The position numbers and the translations under genes are program-made. This document shows positions 53,108 through 61,723 of a stretch of 64,000 nt of DNA, piece after piece (within the stretch, counting starts at the first letter, position 1; every line of letters begins with the position of its first letter). Below the pieces are notes generated by a model, which was given only the letters and a program-made list of their open reading frames with translations, ran no database searches and had not been told where the DNA came from. The DNA lies in assembly GCA_051201675.1 (NCBI GenBank), contig CP179212.1:1984001-2048000 (forward strand), in the 5' to 3' direction. The stretch comes from HTCC2207 sp002685195 (lineage in GTDB: Bacteria; Pseudomonadota; Gammaproteobacteria; Pseudomonadales; Porticoccaceae).

Positions 53108-54250
53108 CTACTGAATTTTATAGGCGCTCAAAGAACCATTATTTGCTTGAACAATGAGGCTATCACTTACCGATAACAAGGGCGCACCAACGCCGCTGCC
53201 ATCAACCTTGATTCTTCCGACGAAATGACCATCTGCTGGATCTAGTAAATGAAGGTAGCCCTCTGCATCGGCGACTGCGATAGTTCCGCCTAGCACTGCA
53301 GGCCCTGTAATACGACGAAGGAATAACTGATCATTAGTCCAAATCGCCTGCCCATTACCTGCGCGAAATGCTTGGATAGCATCTTCTCCACCTGAGACAA
53401 AGATTTGTCCAGCTCTATGGGCTGGTGCGTGGTGAGATGATGTGTCTTGAGACCAAAGGTTTCTGCCCGTACCTCGAGAAATAGCACCAATACGGCCTTG
53501 ATAAGACGCCGCATAGATAACATCACCCACCAATAAGGGTTCGCCATCAATATCAACCATTCGCTCCAATTCTGTTTTACCTTTGGGTAGAGCTACTCTT
53601 GTTTCCCAAATAATTGAACCATTATCTCCATTGAAGGCAATTAACTTACCAGAGTCGAACCCTGAGATAACCATATTGCTGGTGACAATCGATTCACTCG
53701 TTCCACGGACACTAAGAATAGGGGCATCGCCATCATGCTTCCATAGTTCTTCCCCTGTTTCAGCATCTAAGGCGACCATCTGGTTGTCGATACTGTGAAC
53801 CACTACTATTTTTCCGTTTGTCTTTGGGCTAGATAGCACTTCGGAGCTTACTTGAGAAGTCCAAAGTACGGACCCGTCACTGGCATCTAGGGCATACACA
53901 ACACCTTCGATTGTACCCACCATAACCATGCTTGCACCGTAGCCAACACCACCAGAGATCATGGTCTCTAGATCTACCTGCCAATTTGTTTGGCCATTAC
54001 TGGGATTTAAAGCCATTACCTGGCCTTCATAATCAGCGGCAAAAATAGTATCGCTACTCGCAGTTGGACGCAGGCTAACCAAATAGTTTTTAGTCCCTGA
54101 GCCAACTTTTTTCGACCAGCTACGCTCAACAGAAATCTCTGAGTTGAAATCCACTAGCTCTGCGGGAGTAATAGCAGCATCCTCCTCGTCACTAAACCAG
54201 CTACAGCCTGATAACAGTAGAACTCCAAATAACAGACTTAACTTTTTCAT
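53108..54250 (-). CDS. bamB: Outer-membrane assembly lipoprotein BamB
   Basis: 380 residues. Lipoprotein signal with lipobox LLSGC near residue 16. The mature part is an eight-bladed beta propeller with repeated PQQ-like blades (VYALDASDGSVLW, MVALDAETGEELWK, LIAFNGDNGSIIWE). It is a subunit of the BAM complex that inserts beta-barrel proteins, at the inner face of the outer membrane. Its ATG overlaps the yfgM stop (ATGA), the standard layout. A terminator follows before der. Confidence 0.96.
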   Translation of the reverse strand: MKKLSLLFGVLLLSGCSWFSDEEDAAITPAELVDFNSEISVERSWSKKVGSGTKNYLVSLRPTASSDTIFAADYEGQVMALNPSNGQTNWQVDLETMISGGVGYGASMVMVGTIEGVVYALDASDGSVLWTSQVSSEVLSSPKTNGKIVVVHSIDNQMVALDAETGEELWKHDGDAPILSVRGTSESIVTSNMVISGFDSGKLIAFNGDNGSIIWETRVALPKGKTELERMVDIDGEPLLVGDVIYAASYQGRIGAISRGTGRNLWSQDTSSHHAPAHRAGQIFVSGGEDAIQAFRAGNGQAIWTNDQLFLRRITGPAVLGGTIAVADAEGYLHLLDPADGHFVGRIKVDGSGVGAPLLSVSDSLIVQANNGSLSAYKIQ

Positions 54251-54981
54251 TCGTTACCCTCGTTGCCCATTTCAGTACTCATTATAGGCTCCTCTGCTGG
54301 AGACTCCTGAGTTGGGGCCTCTGCAGGTCGTACCTGTCCAATTTTCAGTTCTAGAACATTTCTGACAATTGCATCCCCTGACTGATTAGACACAATAGCT
54401 GAATCATAGGCTGTGTAGGCTGCATCAGGATTATTCAGCTGCATATAAAAATCACCCTTGGCCTCTTCGTACGCAGATTTATGCGCCCCAGAGTCTACTC
54501 CCTGCAACAGCTCTAATGCCTGCTCAGTATTACCCCGTGCAGCTTCCACTCTAGCAAGCCTTAAAAGCATAATAGTCTCTGTGGCTGTATCAGAACCCTT
54601 ATCCAAAGACCATTGCAATTCTGTCGCTGCGACATCTAAATCACCATTTTCAACAGCCAACTTAGCTTTTAATGCAGCACCAAAGTGCGCATAGGCAGTT
54701 CCACTATGGTTAGCTTTAAGTAAATTGGCATTGTCATTAACAATCTTTTGTTGCGCCTGACTTAAAGATTGGCCTTGTTGCGCAGTAGCCATTACATCTG
54801 TAGTTTCTTGCCACAAAGCGGCCGCTTGCTCTGATTGTGTAACTGCACTTTGTTCCCAGTATTGCCAACCAAAATAGCCACCAACAACTAAAACAATGGC
54901 TGCAATCGTTTTAATCCCGTTTTCATCCCACCAAGCTTTTAGCGCTTCAATTTGTTCTTCTTCGGTACGTTCTTCTGCCAC
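54247..54981 (-). CDS. yfgM: YfgM family TPR-like membrane protein (PpiD partner)
   Basis: 244 residues: a cytoplasmic N-terminus with acidic EERTEEEQIEALKAWWDENG, one transmembrane helix (TIAAIVLVVGGYFGWQYW), then a periplasmic tetratricopeptide-like region. A Pro/Glu-rich tail ends it. In E. coli YfgM works with PpiD at the Sec translocon. It lies between hisS (9-bp gap) and bamB (overlap), as expected. Confidence 0.93.
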   Translation of the reverse strand: MAEERTEEEQIEALKAWWDENGIKTIAAIVLVVGGYFGWQYWEQSAVTQSEQAAALWQETTDVMATAQQGQSLSQAQQKIVNDNANLLKANHSGTAYAHFGAALKAKLAVENGDLDVAATELQWSLDKGSDTATETIMLLRLARVEAARGNTEQALELLQGVDSGAHKSAYEEAKGDFYMQLNNPDAAYTAYDSAIVSNQSGDAIVRNVLELKIGQVRPAEAPTQESPAEEPIMSTEMGNEGNE

Positions 54982-54990
54982 GGGTGTGCC

Positions 54991-56265
54991 TCAATCAGTA
55001 AAAAATGTATTTAATAAGTTGCCTAGGTTACCTTGGACAACTGTTTCTTGTGGTTGTTCTCTACGCAGGTACTTTACTCCCGCCGTCGCGCTGGCAACTT
55101 CTTCTTCTCCCAAAATCAACGCTATGGCAGCACCACTTTTATCTGCCTTCTTTATCTGCGATTTGAAGCTTCCGCCGCCACAATGACTCTCAATGCGAAT
55201 GTTGGGACACTCACTTCGTAATGTATCACTTAAAACAACTGACTCTTTCATCGTATCGCCCACGGCGACAATGAAGACATCAACGGTCTGGGCGACACTA
55301 TCAGGGACAGCGTTTAACTCGTCAAGTAGTAACACGAGTCTCTCCATACCCATCGCAAAGCCAACTCCAGGACAAGGTTTGCCGCCAAGCTGTTCAACTA
55401 ATCCATCGTAGCGTCCACCAGCACAAATTGTTCCCTGAGCACCAAGACTACTGGTCACCCACTCAAACACGGTCTTGGAGTAATAATCTAGCCCTCTAAC
55501 CAATTTTGGATTAATCTCATAGCTGATATTCAAGGTGGTGAGGACCTCACAAAGCGCATCAAAATGCTGGCGAGACTCATCATCAATAAAATCACTCAAT
55601 GTTGGCGCGTGTTGTAATACCTTTTGAATATCGGGATTTTTACTGTCTAATATACGCATAGGATTAGTCTGCAAGCGCCGCTGACTATCTTCGTCGAGTT
55701 CATCATGGTGCTTAGTCAGATATTCAACTAATGCAGCCCGATATATCTTACGATCTTCCGAAGTTCCCAAAGAATTTATCTGCAAGGTTACTACATGGTC
55801 AATTTTTAGAGTCTTCCAAAGCCTAGCGGTAAGCAATAATAATTCGGCATCAATATCTGGCCCTGTTAGTCCAAAGGCCTCAACACCAATCTGATGAAAT
55901 TGTCGCTGACGGCCCTTTTGTGGTCGCTCGTGCCGAAACATGGGGCCCGCATACCAGAGTCGCTGAGTTTGGTTGTGTAACAGCCCATTTTGAGTACAGG
56001 CTCGAACACATCCTGCGGTGCCTTCGGGCCTTAAACTCAGCTGATCGCCATTGCGATCTTCAAAGGTATACATCTCTTTCTCAACAATGTCAGTGGCCTC
56101 TCCAACTGAGCGTTTAAACAATTCAGTTTGCTCAACAATGGGAAACCGAATCTCTCTATAACTATAACGCGCTAATATGTCTGCAACGGTTTTTTCCAGA
56201 TACTGCCAAGTCCCCGACTGATCAGGAAGAAGGTCATGCATGCCACGTAAGGATTGAATTTTCAT
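54991..56265 (-). CDS. hisS: Histidyl-tRNA synthetase
   Basis: 424 residues from the ATG at 56265. The family start KIQSLRGMHDLLPDQ supports this over an in-frame TTG at 56283. Class II motifs are visible: motif 2 around RLWYAGPMFRHERPQKGRQR and motif 3 around GVGFAMGMERL. LVRGLDYYSKTVFEW and ICAGGRYDGL are histidine-binding blocks. The C-terminal anticodon domain starts near VDVFIVAVGD. It charges tRNA-His. 14 bp separate it from ispG. Confidence 0.97.
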   Translation of the reverse strand: MKIQSLRGMHDLLPDQSGTWQYLEKTVADILARYSYREIRFPIVEQTELFKRSVGEATDIVEKEMYTFEDRNGDQLSLRPEGTAGCVRACTQNGLLHNQTQRLWYAGPMFRHERPQKGRQRQFHQIGVEAFGLTGPDIDAELLLLTARLWKTLKIDHVVTLQINSLGTSEDRKIYRAALVEYLTKHHDELDEDSQRRLQTNPMRILDSKNPDIQKVLQHAPTLSDFIDDESRQHFDALCEVLTTLNISYEINPKLVRGLDYYSKTVFEWVTSSLGAQGTICAGGRYDGLVEQLGGKPCPGVGFAMGMERLVLLLDELNAVPDSVAQTVDVFIVAVGDTMKESVVLSDTLRSECPNIRIESHCGGGSFKSQIKKADKSGAAIALILGEEEVASATAGVKYLRREQPQETVVQGNLGNLLNTFFTD

Positions 56266-56279
56266 AGGAAGTCTCTTTT

Positions 56280-57407
56280 TCAACCTTTTGCGATGATCTG
56301 CTCAGCTTCAACTGCAAGCTGAGCTTGCTTAGTTGCGGCCTTCGCTCTAATTTCAGCTTCCAACTGGTCGACCAACCCTTCCTGACTTATCTTGTGATCA
56401 GGAACACCATCAAGGTAAACCAGATTAGCGGGCGTACCCCCAGTTAGACCAAAATCAGAGATTTTCGCTTCTCCCGGTCCGTTGACGATACATCCAATAA
56501 TCGATACATCCATTGGAACAGTGATATCTTCTAAACGAGCCTCAAGCTCATTAACAGTTGATATCACGTCAAAATTTTGCCGAGAGCAACTGGGGCAGGC
56601 AATAAAATTAATTCCCTTGGTCCTCAGCCTCAAGCTGCGCAACATTGACCATGCTACTCTTGCTTCCTCTGCTGGATCTGCCGCAAGGGAGATTCTTACT
56701 GTATCTCCAATACCGTCCAATAATAGGGCCCCTAGCCCTATTGCCGATTTAACGGTACCCGACCGTAAGCCACCAGCCTCGGTAATACCTAGGTGCAATG
56801 GTTGCTCAATGCGCTTGGCTAAATCACGATAGGCCGCTTGGGCCATAAATATTTCTGAAGCTTTGACGCTCACTTTAAAATTTTGGAAGTCATATTTATC
56901 TAAGCGTTCGACATTTCGCATAGCAGATTCAACCATGGCTTCAGCTGTTGGCTCGCTGTACTTGCGCAATAAATCTTTACCTAATGACCCAGCGTTGACG
57001 CCGATTCGGATAGGAATATTAAGATCTTTGGCTTTGGTGATAACTTCTCTCAACCGATCTTCTCGACTAATATTACCTGGATTAATGCGCAGGCAATCTA
57101 CCCCTAAGTCGGCGACGCGGAGCGCAATTTTGTGATCGAAATGAATATCTGCGACAAGGGGTACGGACACCCTTTTCCTGATTTCTCCAAAGGCCTCTGC
57201 CTCAGCTAAGGACGGAACTGAAACTCTAACAATATCGGCTCCGGCTTGTTGAATGCTCTCAATCTGTGCAACCGTAGCGTCTACATCAGAGGTTGGCGTA
57301 TTGGTCATACTCTGCACAGAGATAGGCGCATCTCCGCCCACTGGTACGTCACCGACCATTATCTGTCGGGATTTTCGCCGCACAATTGGTGATTCGCTAA
57401 AACTCAC
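56280..57407 (-). CDS. ispG: 4-hydroxy-3-methylbut-2-enyl diphosphate synthase (flavodoxin)
   Basis: 375 residues, close to the E. coli length. SVQSMTNTPTSDVDATVAQI starts the TIM barrel. The [4Fe-4S] ligands are in the C-terminal domain, IACPSCSRQNFD and IIGCIVNGPGE. It makes HMBPP in the non-mevalonate isoprenoid pathway. It is the gene behind pilF here; the rodZ gene usually found between them is absent, leaving a 43-bp gap. Confidence 0.97.
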   Translation of the reverse strand: MSFSESPIVRRKSRQIMVGDVPVGGDAPISVQSMTNTPTSDVDATVAQIESIQQAGADIVRVSVPSLAEAEAFGEIRKRVSVPLVADIHFDHKIALRVADLGVDCLRINPGNISREDRLREVITKAKDLNIPIRIGVNAGSLGKDLLRKYSEPTAEAMVESAMRNVERLDKYDFQNFKVSVKASEIFMAQAAYRDLAKRIEQPLHLGITEAGGLRSGTVKSAIGLGALLLDGIGDTVRISLAADPAEEARVAWSMLRSLRLRTKGINFIACPSCSRQNFDVISTVNELEARLEDITVPMDVSIIGCIVNGPGEAKISDFGLTGGTPANLVYLDGVPDHKISQEGLVDQLEAEIRAKAATKQAQLAVEAEQIIAKG

Positions 57408-57450
57408 AACTCTCTCACTTTATGTTTCCAAAAAACCCAGGAACCAATAA

Positions 57451-58239
57451 TTACTTCAATAAACCTTTGTACTTAACAACTTCATCTGAATCAGGAAACA
57501 AAGTTTTCAATTTTGTTCCATTTTCCAGGGTTGCCTGACTATTCCCCATGCGTAGCTCAGTTTGTACCAACAACCAGAGACCCTCAGCAGACTCTCCAGC
57601 TAACCCCATGTAATACAGTACAGATTGTTTGGCTAACTCATCATTTTTTTGATCAAAATAGATCTTAGCAATCTCTAGGTAAGGCAGCGCAAATTGAGCG
57701 GCCAATTGAGTTGCCCTCTCAAATGACTTTAAAGCACCAACAGTATCGCCAAGCCTAATTTGTACTAAACCAGTAATATAAAACGCTTGCGGTCGACGCC
57801 GATAGTCTAAATCCTTGGAAACAATTACTATCTGCTCTAGGGCTTCCTCAAAGCGTTCCTGATTAAACAAAAAGGAAGAAAAATTATATCTTGCAACTGA
57901 ATCAGTAGCATCACTAACCAGTGCCTTTCGATAATATTTTTCTGCCAACTCCATCTCTAGTTCGCTCTGATACAAAAGCGCATAACCATTATAGAGCTCT
58001 GACAATCGAGTTTTATCGACTGCGTTCTGAAATCTCTCAGCCTTACTTAAGTGTATTCTAGCTAACTCACGGTTCTTAAGCCCAATATATTGCTTCGCTA
58101 GACTCACGTGCTGTTGGTAAGCTGCCTTTGCATCGGATCCTCCAGCAGAAGGTTTTGTCGCTGGTGATGCACATCCGAGCAGTAACAGCCCCAGCGTTAA
58201 TGCAATTACCAAACGTCCTCTCTTGCCAATGAATTCCAT
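57451..58239 (-). CDS. pilF: Type IV pilus biogenesis lipoprotein PilF/PilW
   Basis: 262 residues. A lipoprotein signal ends in LLLGCASP. Tandem TPR units follow (YNGYALLYQSELEMELAEKY, YITGLVQIRLGDTVGALKSF). PilF pilots the PilQ secretin to the outer membrane. It lies 72 bp behind rlmN, in the order found in pseudomonads and relatives. Confidence 0.93.
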   Translation of the reverse strand: MEFIGKRGRLVIALTLGLLLLGCASPATKPSAGGSDAKAAYQQHVSLAKQYIGLKNRELARIHLSKAERFQNAVDKTRLSELYNGYALLYQSELEMELAEKYYRKALVSDATDSVARYNFSSFLFNQERFEEALEQIVIVSKDLDYRRRPQAFYITGLVQIRLGDTVGALKSFERATQLAAQFALPYLEIAKIYFDQKNDELAKQSVLYYMGLAGESAEGLWLLVQTELRMGNSQATLENGTKLKTLFPDSDEVVKYKGLLK

Positions 58240-58311
58240 TAGTAATTCCTTTTACCACGCACTTTAATAATAAAACTATGATTCCTAATATTCTTAACCA
58301 ATTTGAAACCT

Positions 58312-59478
58312 TTACTCCATAATATTCAGTGGTTGAACATCGTTTAATTTCTTTTTGTAACGTTCTTGTCTCTTGGTTCGATCATTAACTTCTCCCGCCA
58401 ACTGACCACAGGCAGCGGCGATGTCATCCCCGCGTGTAGTTCTGACCGTTACAGTGTAACCCTCAGCCATTAGAATGTCTCGGAACCTATTGAGCGCAGT
58501 ATTAGTAACTGTTTTGTACCCAGATCCAGCGAAGGGATTAAACGGAATTAAATTAATTTTGCAGGGTAAATCTTTTAGCAGGACTGCTAACTCGCGAGCA
58601 TGAATCGATCTATCGTTAACTTGATCCATCAAGGTATATTCTACGGTGACTTTGCGGCGGTTATCGGGCATTTTTTCAATATAGTTTTTTGCACTTTGAA
58701 TAAATGTAGCCAACGGATATTTGCGATTTATCGGCACCAACTCATTGCGTAATTCATCATTGGGTGCATGTAAAGAAATCGCTAGCGAAACATCGCTCAC
58801 ATCCCCCAGTTTATCCAGCTCTGGAACTACACCTGAAGTGCTTAAAGTAACTCGCCGTTTGGACAGACCATAAGCATTGTCTTCCAGCATGATGCTCATA
58901 GCATCAACTACATTGTCAAAATTCATCAAAGGCTCACCCATCCCCATCATCACTACATTGGAGACACGACGTTTCGCCTTGGGACTAAATTGATCAAAGG
59001 AGTCAGCGGCTATCCACAACTGTCCAATGATTTCTGCAGAGGTAAGATCTCGATTAAACCCCTGCTTACCTGTGGCACAAAAACTACAATCAAGAGCGCA
59101 ACCAATCTGAGAGGATACACAGAGAGTACCCCTCTCTCTCTCAGGAATGTAGACCATTTCAATACAGCTACCACCGTCAACTCGGATTAGCCATTTGCAT
59201 GTGCCATCCACAGACTCCTGACAACTAACTACCTCAGGGAGCTTAATCTCGGCGATCTCGTGAAGTTTATTACGCAGGTCTTTTGAGAGGTTGGTCATCT
59301 TTTGGAAATCACACTCGCCCTCTTGGTGAATCCATTTAATGATTTGTGTTGCGCGAAACTTTTTCTCTCCAATTTCCTCGAAAAACTCAGAAAGTCGAGA
59401 TGCTGAAAGCCCCAAAAGATTGATTTTCTCCTTCTGGGGCTGATCGTCAAGCATTGTATCTGCTAGTTCTTGGGACAT
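58312..59478 (-). CDS. rlmN: 23S rRNA / tRNA (adenine-C2) methyltransferase RlmN
   Basis: 388 residues. The radical-SAM cluster motif is CALDCSFCATG (CxxxCxxC), the SAM-binding region is MGMGEPLMN, and TTRGDDIAAACGQLA near the C-terminus holds the second methyl-carrying Cys. It modifies A2503 of 23S rRNA and A37 of some tRNAs. It has a 22-bp gap to ndk. Confidence 0.97.
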   Translation of the reverse strand: MSQELADTMLDDQPQKEKINLLGLSASRLSEFFEEIGEKKFRATQIIKWIHQEGECDFQKMTNLSKDLRNKLHEIAEIKLPEVVSCQESVDGTCKWLIRVDGGSCIEMVYIPERERGTLCVSSQIGCALDCSFCATGKQGFNRDLTSAEIIGQLWIAADSFDQFSPKAKRRVSNVVMMGMGEPLMNFDNVVDAMSIMLEDNAYGLSKRRVTLSTSGVVPELDKLGDVSDVSLAISLHAPNDELRNELVPINRKYPLATFIQSAKNYIEKMPDNRRKVTVEYTLMDQVNDRSIHARELAVLLKDLPCKINLIPFNPFAGSGYKTVTNTALNRFRDILMAEGYTVTVRTTRGDDIAAACGQLAGEVNDRTKRQERYKKKLNDVQPLNIME

Positions 59479-59500
59479 AGACGTCCTAGTAGTTTAGTCT

Positions 59501-59926
59501 CTAACGAGAGCAAATCTCGTCGTCATTAAAAAAGTAAGCAATTTCACGTGCTGCTGATGTAGCAGAATCAGAACCATGAGCTGCGTTGGCGTCGATTGAT
59601 TCGGCAAAATCTGCACGAATAGTACCAGCGGCAGCTTCTTTTGGGTTAGTTGCACCCATTAGGTCACGATTTGCCATGATAGCATTTTCGCCTTCCAACA
59701 CCTGCACCGATACTGGGCCAGAGGTCATAAAACCAACCAAATCATTGAAAAACCCACGCTCTTTATGCTCTGCATAAAAGCCTTCGGCTTGCTCACGGCT
59801 CAGGTGCATCATTTTGCACGCAACGATGTGCAGTCCAGCTGTTTCGAAACGGCCCAAAATTTGGCCAACAACATTTTTTGCTACTGCATCGGGCTTGATA
59901 ATAGATAGTGTACGTTCAGACGCCAT
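59501..59926 (-). CDS. ndk: Nucleoside diphosphate kinase
   Basis: 141 residues from the ATG at 59926, which has TGGAG seven bases ahead. A longer frame to 60034 runs through the promoter and is not used. Family start ERTLSIIKPDAVAKN; the phosphorylated His is in NAAHGSDS. It equalises NTP pools by transferring gamma-phosphates. It has its own likely promoter at 59979-60007. Confidence 0.97.
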   Translation of the reverse strand: MASERTLSIIKPDAVAKNVVGQILGRFETAGLHIVACKMMHLSREQAEGFYAEHKERGFFNDLVGFMTSGPVSVQVLEGENAIMANRDLMGATNPKEAAAGTIRADFAESIDANAAHGSDSATSAAREIAYFFNDDEICSR

Positions 59927-59978
59927 GAAAATTCTCCAAAGTGAATAATGTTTTAGTGTTGGGTTTAAAAGTGCGCGA

Positions 59979-60007
59979 ATTCTACCTATCAATGGACGCT
60001 GCCACAA
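59979..60007 (-). promoter_or_regulatory. Likely ndk promoter
   Basis: On the minus strand TTGTGG (60002-60007), 17 bases and TAGAAT (59979-59984), about 53 bases before the ndk ATG. Confidence 0.55.
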
Positions 60008-60111
60008 CTGATTTATCTGGCATGAGCGCGCCATATATAGTCAAATATCGCGGGATGACCTAACCACGATTCACATGTCGAAAACATAGAAGGCATCTGA
60101 CAAAATAAAAA

Positions 60112-60309
60112 CTAGTCTAGCTCTTCAATCCATGTCATTTGAATCGCTTCCAGAATTTTCTCACCGCAGCGCTCAGGATCATCTGAAAAGTCTTCTATCG
60201 CCATCACCCAGTCTCGTAAATCAACAAAGTTAACATACTGAGGATCGACATCGGGATGACTCTCTAACAGCTCTATGGCGATATCGTAAACGTCGGTCCA
60301 TTTAAGCAT
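60112..60309 (-). CDS. iscX: Fe-S assembly protein IscX
   Basis: 65 residues from the ATG at 60309, which has GAGGT upstream. LKWTDVYDIAIELLE, then the acidic DFSDDPERCGEKILEAI block are diagnostic of IscX/YfhJ, a small acidic IscS-binding regulator of Fe-S assembly. In most relatives it directly follows fdx. Here a lipoprotein hydrolase gene is interposed. Confidence 0.95.
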   Translation of the reverse strand: MLKWTDVYDIAIELLESHPDVDPQYVNFVDLRDWVMAIEDFSDDPERCGEKILEAIQMTWIEELD

Positions 60310-60357
60310 TATTTTTACCTCATTTACTGTGCTATTGGGCACATACTTATTTGTAGG

Positions 60358-61335
60358 TTAGGGATTAAAACGACCAATAAAATCGCTAAAGGCACGAATA
60401 AAGTAAGGCCTAGGTGTTTCCATAAATGCAGCATGGTCACCCCCTGAAATGACTACCCAGCTCTTATTTTGAGTCTTCAGTCGCGTAAATAATTTTGCCT
60501 GAAAATCTGTGGGTGCTATGGGATCAAATTCACCCTGCATGAGTAACACGGGGATGTCGACACGACTGGGATTGATTGTCAAAAATTCATGCTCATTACG
60601 CCAATCAACTCTCACTGGGTCTGCAGCTAAGGCGGCCTTAACATAACCATCGACAGCTCTCTGACTAATACTGCCGGGCACGATAAAGTCGCTTGCAGCC
60701 GCTTCTGCAGTATTAATGCGCCGCTCGAGCGCTTTACCATCGGTATCTTTTGGAATGTCTGAATCTAAATCAAGCCAAAAGCCAAACAGTGTCAAGCTAG
60801 CAATATTATTATTATCGGTTTGGCTGGCCAGTAAAGATATGACGGATCCATAGGACCAGCCAAAGACATGTATGGGCTGCTGATTATGACGCTCTGATAT
60901 CCACGCCAGCACGGTAATTAGATCATTAGCAGCCTTGGTAGGTGACAGCCACTGGCTTGAGTCTCTCGGTGTCTCACCATAACCGCGTAGATCAACCGCA
61001 TATGAGCCGTAGCCCTCTTCAAGCATGCCATCCATCAAAGAGAGTTCTTCCCCGTCGACCTGTAAATCAAAGTCGGGCAATCCACTCCAAGTTCTTCCGT
61101 GGACAAAAAGAATAATTCCCTCGGCATCTTGATGGGATTTTTCCCACAGGGCAATTGGATGATCATCGGACATGACAGTATGCCTAACCGGACTGGTCTT
61201 AACTGTAATCGTCTGTTCATCGGAATAGTGATTAACGGTATCTATGGAAACCACACAGGATGCACAGAACACAATTAATAAGCACAACAATGGCTTCTGA
61301 TACAACGAAGGCCTATGAATTTTTAGCTGTCCCAT
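60358..61335 (-). CDS. Alpha/beta hydrolase, probable lipoprotein
   Basis: 325 residues. The N-terminus is hydrophobic and ends in VFCASC, a plausible lipobox. The fold has the nucleophile in FGWSYGSV, the acid in QGEFDPIAP and the His in SGGDHAAF, so the triad is intact. It resembles monoglyceride lipase / lysophospholipase-type serine hydrolases, substrate unknown. It sits between fdx (16 bp) and iscX (48 bp) on the same strand, inside an otherwise conserved isc operon tail, and so looks like an insertion that shares their transcription. Confidence 0.85.
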   Translation of the reverse strand: MGQLKIHRPSLYQKPLLCLLIVFCASCVVSIDTVNHYSDEQTITVKTSPVRHTVMSDDHPIALWEKSHQDAEGIILFVHGRTWSGLPDFDLQVDGEELSLMDGMLEEGYGSYAVDLRGYGETPRDSSQWLSPTKAANDLITVLAWISERHNQQPIHVFGWSYGSVISLLASQTDNNNIASLTLFGFWLDLDSDIPKDTDGKALERRINTAEAAASDFIVPGSISQRAVDGYVKAALAADPVRVDWRNEHEFLTINPSRVDIPVLLMQGEFDPIAPTDFQAKLFTRLKTQNKSWVVISGGDHAAFMETPRPYFIRAFSDFIGRFNP

Positions 61336-61351
61336 TGTCGCCTCTAGCTAG

Positions 61352-61690
61352 TTAGTGTCTTTCTGAAACCATGTTGATGGTATACATTGGAATTTCAACC
61401 ACCAAATCTTGATCTTCGACTAAAACTTGGCAACTTAGACGGGAGTCAGGATCTACACCCCAAGCCTTGTCTAAATAATCTTCTTCCAGATCATCAGCCT
61501 CGGGTAGTGACTCAAATCCTTCACGAACATGTATGTGGCATGTGGTGCAGGCGCAGGACATTTCGCAAGCATGCTCGATATCCAGTCCATTCCTCAGAGC
61601 TGCTTCACAGACAGACTCTCCCTTGTCAGCTTCAATCACTGCACCTTCGGGACAAATCTCTTTATGAGGTAAAAAAACTATTCGAGCCAT
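61352..61690 (-). CDS. fdx: ISC-type [2Fe-2S] ferredoxin
   Basis: 112 residues, the usual length. Cluster ligands C42, C48 and C51 in HACEMSCACTTC and a fourth Cys in RLSCQV match E. coli Fdx. It supplies electrons for Fe-S cluster assembly on IscU. It lies 33 bp behind hscA. Confidence 0.97.
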   Translation of the reverse strand: MARIVFLPHKEICPEGAVIEADKGESVCEAALRNGLDIEHACEMSCACTTCHIHVREGFESLPEADDLEEDYLDKAWGVDPDSRLSCQVLVEDQDLVVEIPMYTINMVSERH

Positions 61691-61723
61691 TATTATCTAA
61701 TTCCTATAAAAGTTCTCACTACG

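Noticed and set aside
59927..60034. 36-codon N-terminal extension of ndk
   Set aside because: It crosses a good promoter, and the family start and ribosome binding site are at 59926.
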